52,325 nucleotides of DNA from contig NZ_MWQI01000013.1 of assembly GCF_002210345.1 (NCBI RefSeq), forward strand, positions 1 through 52,325, given 5' to 3'. A program made the position numbers and the translations under genes. A model generated the notes under the pieces. That model saw only the letters and a program-made list of their open reading frames with translations, searched no databases and had not been told where the DNA came from. Within the stretch, counting starts at the first letter, position 1. The number at the start of each line of letters is the position of its first letter. Positions 26,253 to 34,561 of the stretch are shown here, one piece after another. This DNA is from Fibrobacter sp. UWB4. Its GTDB lineage: Bacteria > Fibrobacterota > Fibrobacteria > Fibrobacterales > Fibrobacteraceae.

Positions 26253-26352
26253 ATTTTTCACAAAAAACTCCTAATATTACAAATAAAGTACTTTATATAT
26301 AAAATTTACTCATCATATACAAGAAAAATTTTATCATAAAGCATCAAGTACA

Positions 26353-29058
26353 TTATAAACCATACAACAACTTTAACAAAGCCACATCTTTCGCCTTATT
26401 TTGCGGTTTAAAACTTTCTATAACCCTATTTTCCACTTCAGGAGACCAATAAATTTTTAAGTTCTTTCTAGCACGTGTAATTGCTGTATAGAAAATATTA
26501 TGTGTTATCTTTTCATCAACTTCATTTGATATAACAATTTTTACAGAATCATATTCCAAGCCTTGCGCTTTATGGATTGATATCGCATAAGCAACCTGGA
26601 ACGGAACCATATCTTCTAAGCGCTCATTGTCATTATCTGTACTACGATATTTCGACACTCTAATTCTTATAGTTGATGTTGTTGCTTCTGGTGTCGAGAG
26701 CAATTCAAAATCATACCCCCTTGCACTAATTTGGTCTATTGCAATTTCAAGAGCTATATCAAACAAATAGTTTTCTTTATTTTCCCACAATTTTAATATT
26801 CGACCTTTCATATTATTGTATATGAGTGGTGCAAATCGATTAGACTCGTTAAAAAGAACAGGATCCCCAACCTTATAAGTATTAACCCCTATTCTAATAG
26901 TTGCATTTCTATTTTGTCCTTGTAGAAAGGCATTAATGTTATTTATGCCGTATAATCCATCATAGTTAAGGCAAAGTACTATTTCATCTTCGTGATTGTA
27001 TTGAAAGTCAAAATCTTCTAATTTTTTCGACATATCGTTTTTATCCAGAACTTCTTGGATAGAATCTTCATAATTACGAACTCGGCTCCACAGCAACTTT
27101 AATTCATCATTTGAGCTACGGTAAGTATTCGTTAATTCATAAATACACGATGTAGGCAAAAATTTTTCCGCTATCGCAAACCAATTCCCAAAACGAATGG
27201 ACTCTATTTGATGAACATCTCCAACAAGAACAAGTAACTCCGTAGTAGATTTATTCAATATTTGAACCATTTGCTCGTTGCTAACGGTACTGCATTCATC
27301 TATAACTATTAAATCCCATTGACAACAAACCTGTTTGTTTTTTAAATACGACTCAATGGTCATATACACAGCATTGTTGTTTTGAGTTTTTCTTTTCAAG
27401 TTTTCTATTGCAGGATGTGTTACAGCCAGATATAACTTTATGGCATTTAAATAGTATTTTGAAATATGTCCAATTAAAGTTGATTTTCCTGTACCTGCAG
27501 CACCATAAATAAATGCAACTTTAGATGAAATAAATAGTTTCTTTAGAAGTTCAATCTTTTGCTCATCATCAATAGAATTAAGGGGATCATCCAGCCAGTG
27601 CCGAATTGCAGTTTGATACCCAATCACACCAGATTGTGCAAAAACCGACAACTTACGTAGAATTTCGGCGCAATAATCTGCATACTCCTTGATATAATAA
27701 TTTCCTTTTATTTCCTTGATTTTTCGATTTTCATGTTTGTAATAAAGAGCTCCATTAAAAGCCCTTACTAAAGCATCAATATTATCGAATTTTTTCAAAT
27801 CATCTTTCTTTGTAAATAGATTACCCTTTATTTCTGTTTCTACTTGAATACTCTTTACTAAGAACTCGTAATCTCGATTTTCTTGTGGTATGCAATCTAA
27901 GAGTTCGTAAATTCTCGGATTATGATTTCGTAATGCAGTACAGAATGGTTTTTCTTCAAAAGGAATGCATCCATTATCTAGAAATAAATTACATAGTCGA
28001 TTATTTTGAGCGCCCCATTGTCGCTTTATAATATCATTTCTCATTTTGTAAAGAAGATATCTCAAGATATTGCTTCCCGCCAATACATTGCAAATGATAC
28101 TACGACTTCTATCCAAAATATCAAATATGAAAGAATCTTGAGCTTTTGTGATAACACCTTGCTTTATATGGTTGTAAAAGTCATGTGAAGAGGTTACAAA
28201 TTCACATAAATTGAGATGGTATCTCGTGAGAAAACTCATCAGCATCTTATATTCAGGATCATCGCTTCTAATCTCAATATTTGATCCAAAAATATTCATA
28301 TAATTTGAAATTTCACAAGGGCGAATTGAAACACTCCAAGCATCGATTATATTTATTTTTATGGTATTCCCCATTACATTTATATATTCTTCTCTTTGAG
28401 AAAACTTCACAGAGTAATTGGGTAAAATATCATATTTTGTAAAAGCAATAACTCGATCAAATTTGCTTATATTGCTAAAAGCCATTGTAAATGTTACTTC
28501 GTAATAAATTTCCGAACCAACAAAAAATGGTTTTATTTTTTGGATGTAATATCTATTCTCATCTGATACTTTTGGTTCAATACCAGGCTTTGTTTCTTCA
28601 ATTTTTTGAGCCACGGCTTGATAATAAACATCTAAATCTTTATCTGTATTTATCGGAAAATCGGATATATTTCTTAAAATATCCAGATTACATTGTTCTT
28701 TTACAAATTTCTTTACTATCAAAAGATACTTGTAATATTTAATCATTAATCTTTCAGAACCATTTTCATCTATCGTATAATGAGATGCAGATTTTTGCAG
28801 TAGTTCATGAAACTTATATAAAGGGCGACAATTTCCACGAGTAGCTAAATTATTCAACGCTCGAGTTTTCTGTTCATAAGAATTTGGATTAATGAATTCA
28901 CCGACAAGACAAACCTTCATTGCAATATATTCAATGAGATTTCTCAATTGAGCCAATATATTTTGACTTAGCAAGCCTCGTTCTGTTTCGTCAAAATGCG
29001 ATATGTTTTTGCATATTACGGAGTCACAATCTAAAATCGACTTGTCAATAGATATCAT
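26353..29058 (-). CDS. SF1 (RecD-like) helicase with HEPN-like N-terminal domain
   Basis: 901 aa. The helicase core starts near residue 515: FIYGAAGTGKSTLI (Walker A), VIDECSTVSNEQM near 587 (Walker B), LVGDVHQIESI, ELTNTYRSS, and motif VI region YAISIHKAQGLEYDSVKIV near 829, then FYTAITRARKNL. The order matches SF1B/UvrD_C_2-type DNA helicases. The first 125 residues are helical, with LAQLRNLIEYIAMKV and CRPLYKFHELLQKSASHY; R78-x5-H84 fits the HEPN RNase motif spacing, though this is weak evidence. The middle 350 residues match nothing I know. AT-rich like the convergent AAA pair, suggesting joint acquisition. It could be a stand-alone defence helicase-nuclease. Confidence 0.8.
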   Translation of the reverse strand: MISIDKSILDCDSVICKNISHFDETERGLLSQNILAQLRNLIEYIAMKVCLVGEFINPNSYEQKTRALNNLATRGNCRPLYKFHELLQKSASHYTIDENGSERLMIKYYKYLLIVKKFVKEQCNLDILRNISDFPINTDKDLDVYYQAVAQKIEETKPGIEPKVSDENRYYIQKIKPFFVGSEIYYEVTFTMAFSNISKFDRVIAFTKYDILPNYSVKFSQREEYINVMGNTIKINIIDAWSVSIRPCEISNYMNIFGSNIEIRSDDPEYKMLMSFLTRYHLNLCEFVTSSHDFYNHIKQGVITKAQDSFIFDILDRSRSIICNVLAGSNILRYLLYKMRNDIIKRQWGAQNNRLCNLFLDNGCIPFEEKPFCTALRNHNPRIYELLDCIPQENRDYEFLVKSIQVETEIKGNLFTKKDDLKKFDNIDALVRAFNGALYYKHENRKIKEIKGNYYIKEYADYCAEILRKLSVFAQSGVIGYQTAIRHWLDDPLNSIDDEQKIELLKKLFISSKVAFIYGAAGTGKSTLIGHISKYYLNAIKLYLAVTHPAIENLKRKTQNNNAVYMTIESYLKNKQVCCQWDLIVIDECSTVSNEQMVQILNKSTTELLVLVGDVHQIESIRFGNWFAIAEKFLPTSCIYELTNTYRSSNDELKLLWSRVRNYEDSIQEVLDKNDMSKKLEDFDFQYNHEDEIVLCLNYDGLYGINNINAFLQGQNRNATIRIGVNTYKVGDPVLFNESNRFAPLIYNNMKGRILKLWENKENYLFDIALEIAIDQISARGYDFELLSTPEATTSTIRIRVSKYRSTDNDNERLEDMVPFQVAYAISIHKAQGLEYDSVKIVISNEVDEKITHNIFYTAITRARKNLKIYWSPEVENRVIESFKPQNKAKDVALLKLLYGL

Positions 29059-29171
29059 AAAAATAATTACTCCTATAATATTTTTAATTTATACTTAAAT
29101 ATCAGCAACAGATATCAAAGTATGTTTTTTGTAAAGTTCAATTAAATCTTTACGCAATTTTTTGCAATTTT

Positions 29172-29207
29172 CACTGGATCCTTCACGACGCGGCCGTTCA
29201 GAATGAC
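29172..29207 (+). repeat. family I repeat, copy 6
   Basis: CACTGGATCCTTCACGACGC then TTCAGAATGACGGG. Confidence 0.6.
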
Positions 29208-29312
29208 GGGGAGAGTAGGCGGGTGCACTCTCGACGCATTTTCCATCCGAGTTAATCCTCACTTTCATCCGGCATTCCGTGCAAAAGATCTTTAGAAATA
29301 ACTCTAGACCTT

Positions 29313-29346
29313 GACTAGATCCTTTCCCTTACGGCTCAGGATGACA
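29313..29346 (+). repeat. family I repeat, copy 7
   Basis: GACTAGATCCTTTCCCTTAC then GGCTCAGGATGACA. Confidence 0.6.
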
Positions 29347-29584
29347 ATGCAAAATGAATTTCACAAGATGGGGCTAAAGCCCCTAACCCTCGGCTCGGTT
29401 CAAAGAATATACAAACGCATTCGAAATTGTATGGATGGGGCTATGCCCCACCCTTTAGGTTCGGTCATGTCCATATAAATATGGCCGCGACTCTCGACGC
29501 AATTTCCAATTGACTTTAAGCGCTCTTTCGATTAACATCCCGCGAGCAGTCCATTCTACATTCTGCGACCATTCCCTCAAAACA

Positions 29585-30262
29585 TTACTCTTTTTCGCGG
29601 AGCATGTCGGCGGCGCGTTGAATATCGCGTTCACGGATTGCTTCATCGACACGCTTGCGGAATAGCGTCTCGGTGTGGTACTGGAAAAGTTCGCGTTCTT
29701 GAGCAATGTAGAACGTGAGGAATTTGATGTACAGACCGATGCTTGTCACAAAGAACAAATTCTGAATGACATTCAAAGCTGTCATATCGGAATTCTTGAA
29801 CATAAGTACCACGACTGCAAGCGTCGCGAAAAACCATGCCACCAAGAGCTTCTTCGGAAAACGACCTTTCAGGATGCCGCGTTCTTCCATGCATTTTTCC
29901 TGGCACCCGACCATGTCGTTGAAAATCCAAAAGTGCAGAACAAATCCAATAATCGGAATCAAGGTGAGTACGATGGCACCGATAGGCGAGAAATCAGGTT
30001 TCGTCAAAATACGCAAGTTCGCAATCGCGCGGTGAAGCCACGAGAAATAATAAACCAGGAACATCACCGAAGAAATTAAAAGGCCAAACCCGCAAACAAA
30101 ACCATAAGCGATATAGGCAACAGCAAGACCGACCGATTCTTGCCGCATACTTTTCATGGATTCCCCAAATGTGTTATTTGCAAAAAACAAAAAAATGAAA
30201 AGTACAAAAAGGACCTTCAACCAAAAAAGTGTTCTTTCGCCACGTTTTGTATTATCCTGCAT
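29585..30262 (-). CDS. multi-pass membrane protein (DUF4328-like)
   Basis: 225 aa with five or so hydrophobic helices and a strong ribosome site (GGAGG). FSWLHRAIANLRIL followed by PIGAIVLTLIPIIGF resembles the WLYRxxxNL...FIP pattern of the DUF4328 family. A charged helical tail (VDEAIRERDIQRAADMLREKE) faces the cytoplasm. Function unknown. Its promoter lies in the gap that may contain oriC. Confidence 0.65.
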   Translation of the reverse strand: MQDNTKRGERTLFWLKVLFVLFIFLFFANNTFGESMKSMRQESVGLAVAYIAYGFVCGFGLLISSVMFLVYYFSWLHRAIANLRILTKPDFSPIGAIVLTLIPIIGFVLHFWIFNDMVGCQEKCMEERGILKGRFPKKLLVAWFFATLAVVVLMFKNSDMTALNVIQNLFFVTSIGLYIKFLTFYIAQERELFQYHTETLFRKRVDEAIRERDIQRAADMLREKE

Positions 30263-30630
30263 AGAACCTCCACAGTGAAATATAATATTTGTACATCGAG
30301 CAAATGGTTCTTATAGAAAAAAATTGGTACCTTTCCACAAAAAACGTTGTTGATACACAGTTATTAAATAAATCATTCTATCAATATTTTAATTCCAAAT
30401 TTTACATATTATCCACAAAAATCAGTAACGTTTCACGTGAAACACTACAAATGTGATAAAACTTGTTCATTAACTATCAACATTAAAAATGATTTATTGG
30501 ATTATTTTTTGAATTTATTTTTTGAAGTTGATAAATCAAGCTCATTTTATCAACTATATAATATATGTTGTTTTAAAATTTAGAGCAACAACGCATGTCC
30601 AGGGAAACCTTTTTTCGAATTTTACGACAA
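30263..30630. other. candidate oriC-like region (DnaA boxes, parS, AT-rich tract)
   Basis: AT-rich spacer without a gene. It has a perfect DnaA box TTATCCACA (30409-30417) and near-boxes CTTTCCACA (30331-30339) and TGATACACA (30351-30359). A parS-like site follows at 30429-30444, and then about 170 bp of very AT-rich sequence (30445-30620) that could be an unwinding element. Nearby parAB and the switch of gene direction at about 31.75 kb support an origin, but dnaA is not in the window. Confidence 0.4.
30429..30444. promoter_or_regulatory. parS: parS-like site 1
   Basis: CGTTTCACGTGAAACA, one mismatch from the ParB consensus TGTTNCACGTGAAACA. Confidence 0.8.
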
Positions 30631-30631
30631 A

Positions 30632-30660
30632 AAAAATGCTGAGTTCACGGGGAACTCAGC
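30632..30660 (-). terminator. terminator of the PNPOx-like gene
   Basis: GCTGAGTTC (30638-30646) pairs with GAACTCAGC (30652-30660). The A-run just before it is the U-tract on the minus strand. Confidence 0.85.
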
Positions 30661-30703
30661 GGAAAAAAGGAAACGCCCAAAGATGGGCAACCCAAAGAGC
30701 CGT

Positions 30704-31102
30704 TTAGAACGTCACGGTGCGCGGAGGTTCAGTAAAACTGCAGAACGTAGCGGTTGCATCCTTGAAGTAGAGGACTTCGGTGTTTTCGTCATCCGGGGAA
30801 TACATGCGCTTGAGTTCGGGGTAGGCTTCGAGCATATGGACCTTGGGTTCACGGCGGTCATCGCGGACGAGTGTTCCGCTCAAACGGAGCCACTTATTGC
30901 CAGCCTTGTTCATAGCGCAAAGCTGGACCTTGCCATTTTTCTGGATCTGCTTCGAGACATTCTTGGACTTGCCCGTCTGAATGTAGAGCTTGCCTTCGAA
31001 AATTTCAATGGTCCCGAAGGGGCGTACTTTCGGTTCGTCGCCATCAACCGTTGCGAGGAAATAGGCGCCGCATTCCTTGATAAAGTTTTTGACTTCTTCC
31101 AT
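30704..31102 (-). CDS. pyridoxamine 5'-phosphate oxidase-like (FMN split-barrel) protein
   Basis: 132 aa, cytoplasmic. The sequence fits the short FMN-binding split-barrel proteins: AYFLATVDGDEPKVRPFGTI at the start, KLYIQTGKSKNVSKQIQKN (phosphate contact), and LRLSGTLVRDDRREPK. These bind FMN or F420 and reduce small substrates; the specific reaction cannot be told. It is too short for true PdxH. A terminator follows. About 90 bp upstream is the end of the macro-domain gene on the same strand. Confidence 0.85.
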   Translation of the reverse strand: MEEVKNFIKECGAYFLATVDGDEPKVRPFGTIEIFEGKLYIQTGKSKNVSKQIQKNGKVQLCAMNKAGNKWLRLSGTLVRDDRREPKVHMLEAYPELKRMYSPDDENTEVLYFKDATATFCSFTEPPRTVTF

Positions 31103-31195
31103 TATATACTCTTTAATGAAATTACAGTAGATAATATATAAAAAGAATAGGGTATTAAAGTGAGAATAATTTAATTTGCCGATGAAGCGTCCTTT

Positions 31196-31702
31196 TTACC
31201 GTACTTTCGTCACCTCAAGCTTGTAGATTTTTTCCATCTCCGCGCTGAAGCAGCAGAAGATGACCTTCTTGACATTCCGTGCGGGATATTCGCGGACCGT
31301 TTTCACGGCAATTTCGGTCGCCTCTTTCCAGGGATAGCCATAAACGCCGGTAGAGATAGCGGGGAAGGCGACAATCTCGCAGCCGTTTTCTTCGGCAAGA
31401 GCGAGGCAGTTTTTATAGCACGATTCCAAAAGTTTGGGTTCGCCATGCTGGCCGTCGCGATAAATCGGACCCGGGGTATGAATTACGAACTTCGCCGGGA
31501 GCCTGAACCCGGGAGTGATTTTAGCCTGACCCGTCTCACAACCGTTCAGGGGAATGCATGCTTGTAAAAGTTCCGGACCTGCCGCTCGATGAATCGCCCC
31601 ATCGACACCGCCGCCACCCAGCAGCGAACAGTTTGCCGCATTCACGATGGCATCGACTTTAAGCTTGGTAATATCACCCTGGATAATTTCAATATCGATC
31701 AT
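31196..31702 (-). CDS. macro-domain protein (O-acetyl-ADP-ribose deacetylase-like)
   Basis: 168 aa, a full-length stand-alone macro domain of the YmdB type. [20 protein letters not shown] and [19 protein letters not shown] form the ADP-ribose-binding loops, and [16 protein letters not shown] is the second phosphate loop. Expected to hydrolyse O-acetyl-ADP-ribose or remove ADP-ribose from proteins. Strong ribosome site (AGGAGG). Divergent from the VOC-family gene across a region with an inverted repeat and a parS site. Confidence 0.94.
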   Translation of the reverse strand: MIDIEIIQGDITKLKVDAIVNAANCSLLGGGGVDGAIHRAAGPELLQACIPLNGCETGQAKITPGFRLPAKFVIHTPGPIYRDGQHGEPKLLESCYKNCLALAEENGCEIVAFPAISTGVYGYPWKEATEIAVKTVREYPARNVKKVIFCCFSAEMEKIYKLEVTKVR

Positions 31703-31715
31703 GAGGACCTCCTAT

Positions 31716-31756
31716 ATTTACCATTAAATATAATTCACTATATAATAATGGTAAAT
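31716..31756. promoter_or_regulatory. possible operator: inverted repeat over a TATAAT box
   Basis: ATTTACCATTA (31716-31726) and TAATGGTAAAT (31746-31756) are a perfect 11-bp inverted repeat. TATAAT (31741-31746) with TTTACC about 18 bp upstream gives a plausible promoter for the VOC gene, so a repressor could bind here and control one or both divergent genes. Confidence 0.5.
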
Positions 31757-31800
31757 AGGTCGCTTTTATGTATATTAATAAAGATTAAGAAACCCACTAA

Positions 31801-31816
31801 TGTTCCACGTGAAACC
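31801..31816. promoter_or_regulatory. parS: parS-like site 2
   Basis: TGTTCCACGTGAAACC, one mismatch (last base) from consensus; in the leader of the VOC gene, 24 bp before its start. Confidence 0.82.
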
Positions 31817-31839
31817 AATTGAGCTACAAAGGAGGTTTT

Positions 31840-32244
31840 ATGAAGATTGAACATATAGCTATTTGGGTTAGGGATATCGATAAGGTTTGTGAGTTTTACC
31901 GAAAATACTTCGGTGGGGTAGTCCAACCTCTTTATCACAATCCCACAAAACAGTTTACCAGCAGATTTATTACCTTCGACGATGGTGGCCGCCTGGAAGT
32001 CATGCATCGCCCTGATATAGATGTTGAACGAAATGTTGGGACTGTCGAGATGTTTCACGTGGAACATCTCGGATTTACCCATCTTTCCTTTTCCGTCGGT
32101 TCAAAAGAAGAGGTGGACCGTCTGACCCAGCAAATGTCTTCCGAAGGAATTACTGTTGTAGGTCAACCAAGAACTACCGGTGACGGGTATTATGAAAGTG
32201 TAGTCCTCGACCCCGAAGGAAACAGAATAGAGATTACAGTCTAA
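31840..32244 (+). CDS. VOC-family (glyoxalase/bleomycin-resistance-like) protein
   Basis: 134 aa from the ATG at 31840, set by AAAGGAGG directly upstream. Single-chain VOC fold: MKIEHIAIWVRDIDKVCEFY, FGGVVQP, then the second half GFTHLSFSVGSKEEVDRL and ESVVLDPEGNRIEITV. Metal-ligand positions His5 and the late Glu are present as in glyoxalase-like enzymes. Substrate unknown. A perfect parS site lies inside the gene and encodes MFHVEH. First plus-strand gene of the block leading to parAB. Confidence 0.88.
   Translation: MKIEHIAIWVRDIDKVCEFYRKYFGGVVQPLYHNPTKQFTSRFITFDDGGRLEVMHRPDIDVERNVGTVEMFHVEHLGFTHLSFSVGSKEEVDRLTQQMSSEGITVVGQPRTTGDGYYESVVLDPEGNRIEITV
32051..32066. promoter_or_regulatory. 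parS: parS site 3, inside the VOC gene
   Basis: TGTTTCACGTGGAACA, a full consensus-type match. The palindrome extends to 24 bp (GAGATGTT...AACATCTC). Conserving it constrains the codons for EMFHVEH. Confidence 0.88.
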
Positions 32245-32284
32245 ATCATCCTTGAGAGAGAATAGCATTGCTATATTTTCTAAT

Positions 32285-33430
32285 ATGAAAAAGACCCTAC
32301 TTATATTTGCCCTCACTGCATTAAACGCATATGCTCTCAATTGCGTCGAAACGGAATTTGAAATCCGTAAGAACGAGTACGATGAACACAAATACGATAA
32401 CTACATAAACCACAACGGATATTCAATAGGCGAAACCGATTACGTTTTCACAGGTTTCAATATACTAGATAAAGACACCCATAAAGAAATTTTTTATTAT
32501 ACTGGAAACCATTTAGACAGTTCATACTATTCTTTTTCAAATTCTGACTATACACAAAATATATGCTCAGCAACACAATGTCCAGAAAATAAAGTATGCC
32601 CACCAAGTAATTGCACTAGCACTTATACATCATCCCACTTCGGCTACAAATTTAAAGCTGAAACCAAAGAAGAACTTACATCCATTTTAAATGAATACCA
32701 CGCCATAATTAAATATGGGAACTCCACTAAATCTACTGGTGAAAATCCTAAAATAATTACCCGCCAATATTATGAATGTGATAAAGAAGTTTATTGTTCA
32801 GAAACAACATCAGTGGACATCTACCATATGAACCAGTTAGTGGAAAGAATTACATACAGTCCCATCGACGGTTCAAATAAAATTAAAGTTGTAAAGGAAA
32901 AATACGACAGCAACGGGGAGCTTATTTCCAAAATTCCTACCGAAGAATTATTCGAAAAAACAATCGAAAGTATTTCCGTGTATTATTCCAAAGACTCCGT
33001 TCACATGGAAAAAGAAAGTATTTCTTATAGCTATTTCAATGAAGAAGAAAATAAATACACTGAAAACACAACTCGAACAATGTACCTGAAAAACGATTCT
33101 CTTTATATATACGATGGTCGAAGCCAATATTTAGATGAAGCTATTTGCGTTCAAGATAAAGATTCAGAAAATCGTTGCCATTGCGGAGAAAAAGAGAATT
33201 TTTGGGAGACTTTTAAAATTGAAATGCACAACGATACACTTGTCAGAATTGATCAAGAAAACAAGTTTACAGACTCCTACTTCTATCTCCCTGTGAAAAA
33301 AGATTCCACCACATCCATTATTCCCAAGAAAATCTACCCGATTGCGCACTGGCGAAAATTCAAACAATTTGACCTTCTCGGTCGCCCTATTCCCGCCAAC
33401 GATAAATACATTATAAAGATTAATCGATAA
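32285..33430 (+). CDS. exported hypothetical protein
   Basis: About 381 aa from the ATG at 32285, where a signal peptide starts (MKKTLLIFALTALNAYA); no good ribosome site is seen and a TTG at 32252 is possible. The mature protein has many Asn/Tyr/Ser residues and several Cys pairs (CSATQCPENKVCPPSNC, then CHCG near the end), suggesting disulfides outside the cytoplasm. It ends in FKQFDLLGRPIPANDKYIIKINR, which resembles a short C-terminal sorting-type strand pair. No enzyme motif recognised. AT-richer than average. Confidence 0.6.
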   Translation: MKKTLLIFALTALNAYALNCVETEFEIRKNEYDEHKYDNYINHNGYSIGETDYVFTGFNILDKDTHKEIFYYTGNHLDSSYYSFSNSDYTQNICSATQCPENKVCPPSNCTSTYTSSHFGYKFKAETKEELTSILNEYHAIIKYGNSTKSTGENPKIITRQYYECDKEVYCSETTSVDIYHMNQLVERITYSPIDGSNKIKVVKEKYDSNGELISKIPTEELFEKTIESISVYYSKDSVHMEKESISYSYFNEEENKYTENTTRTMYLKNDSLYIYDGRSQYLDEAICVQDKDSENRCHCGEKENFWETFKIEMHNDTLVRIDQENKFTDSYFYLPVKKDSTTSIIPKKIYPIAHWRKFKQFDLLGRPIPANDKYIIKINR

Positions 33431-33434
33431 TACC

Positions 33435-33462
33435 AAAAGTCTCCTCTAAAGGGGACTTTTTT
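33435..33462 (+). terminator. terminator after the exported protein gene
   Basis: AAAAGTCtCC pairs with GGgGACTTTT followed by Ts (33435-33462). Confidence 0.75.
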
Positions 33463-33463
33463 A

Positions 33464-33479
33464 CGTTTCACGTGAAACA
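33464..33479. promoter_or_regulatory. parS: parS-like site 4
   Basis: CGTTTCACGTGAAACA, identical in its 16 bases to site 1. Confidence 0.82.
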
Positions 33480-33483
33480 GTCT

Positions 33484-33570
33484 ATAGCGAGTGTTGCGAC
33501 GGGGTGCTTGCACACCGGCATGACCGAGCATGAGACTGTAGGACTATAACGAAGTTATAGTCTCAACATT
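33484..33570. repeat. duplicated element, copy 1 (head plus hairpin)
   Basis: About 60 bp (ATAGCGAGTGT...GCATGAGACTGTAGGAC) are nearly identical to 34562-34622. The internal part GGTGCTTGCACACC can form a hairpin. It is followed by the hairpin ACTATAACGAAGTTATAGT (about 33544-33562), whose sequence differs from that of copy 2 but whose position is the same. Confidence 0.7.
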
Positions 33571-33592
33571 TTTAAACTGAAATATTCAAATC

Positions 33593-34324
33593 ATGTTTTC
33601 CAAAGTACTTATCATAATCCTCATCTTCATATCTTTTGTCTCTGCAAAGATATCTGCACTGGAAGATTCAGTGCAGGATTCCACTTTTTCTATAGACCTA
33701 AGTAACATCTATGAAAACAAATACAATCCTTTCCAGGTAATATTCCTAGGGGGGATAGGATATACATCTACTAAAAGATTTGAAGTGGATATATTTTGCA
33801 TGAGCGCTCAAGACATGGGGAGCAAACTTTTCGGCATCGACCGACTACTTGCTGACTATACATTTTTAAGATTTGACCGCAGGCTAGAAAAGACCGAAGG
33901 TGACAAGAAAATCGATGACTTATCAATCGGAAGTGCAGTATCGTTTATAGGATTTGGTTTTCTCGGAATGGCAGCTCCAAAAGAAAGTACCTTACGGAAA
34001 ATAGCACTTGGAGGAATGTGGTTTGCATCCGGAACAACAAAGTACATATTGTATGGAAATAATCTTTCCGGAGTTGCACTGGCCGAAAGTCATGCCATAG
34101 AATGGTTCCTTAGATCTGAAGGAAAAGACAACAAATATCATTATTCCGTTAAAGAGTTCGGATTCGTCGAAGAAGTAGGAATACAATTTGGGATTTTCTT
34201 AGCTCAGGTAACGGCAGGTGTTTCTTTTGAAATCACCAATAAGCAACACAACATTGGATGGTTCTTGAAAATGGTTACACTTCCGTTCTTCATAGAAAAC
34301 TTTTCGCGACAAGAACAAAAATAA
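33593..34324 (+). CDS. exported/membrane hypothetical protein
   Basis: 243 aa with a signal peptide or anchor (MFSKVLIIILIFISFVSA). Further hydrophobic stretches (IGSAVSFIGFGFLGMAA, GIFLAQVTAGVSFEI) suggest a membrane-embedded protein; a conserved-looking central ALAESHAIEWFLRSEGKD stretch is seen. No family recognised. It stands alone between two copies of the duplicated element. Confidence 0.55.
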   Translation: MFSKVLIIILIFISFVSAKISALEDSVQDSTFSIDLSNIYENKYNPFQVIFLGGIGYTSTKRFEVDIFCMSAQDMGSKLFGIDRLLADYTFLRFDRRLEKTEGDKKIDDLSIGSAVSFIGFGFLGMAAPKESTLRKIALGGMWFASGTTKYILYGNNLSGVALAESHAIEWFLRSEGKDNKYHYSVKEFGFVEEVGIQFGIFLAQVTAGVSFEITNKQHNIGWFLKMVTLPFFIENFSRQEQK

Positions 34325-34461
34325 AACCCTTTAACATTTTCTCAACATTTATCAAAATGTTATCAACATATATTTTATGAATTTTATAGGGCAGGGGAGA
34401 CAACTGTTTGTTTTCCAAAAAAGTTATGCTAAATTTCAATTCGGAACTTGATAATCACAAT

Positions 34462-34477
34462 TGTTCCACGTGAAACA
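34462..34477. promoter_or_regulatory. parS: parS site 5, upstream of rsmG-parAB
   Basis: TGTTCCACGTGAAACA, a perfect match to TGTTNCACGTGAAACA, inside a longer palindrome CAATTGTT...AACAATTG (34458-34481). Confidence 0.9.
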
Positions 34478-34561
34478 ATTGCAAACCGAGGAAGCGGCGG
34501 GAAACCTGTTTACCGACATTTCCGAGGTGCAGCAAGTTGGCTCCGAAGGAGCAAACATGCG

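Larger units (their letters stand above)
29059..29584. other. gene-free spacer made of several degenerate repeats
   Basis: No gene. Two family I copies (29172-29207 and 29313-29346). Two hairpins, GGGGCTAAAGCCCC (about 29369-29383) and GGGGCTATGCCCC (about 29438-29450). Two copies of CTCTCGACGCA-TTTCCA (near 29229 and 29491). It marks the right edge of the AT-rich island and looks like a repeat graveyard. Confidence 0.6.

Noticed and set aside
29360-29455. Possible small RNA from the GGGGC hairpins
   Set aside because: No promoter or T-tract; sequence fits degenerate repeats better.
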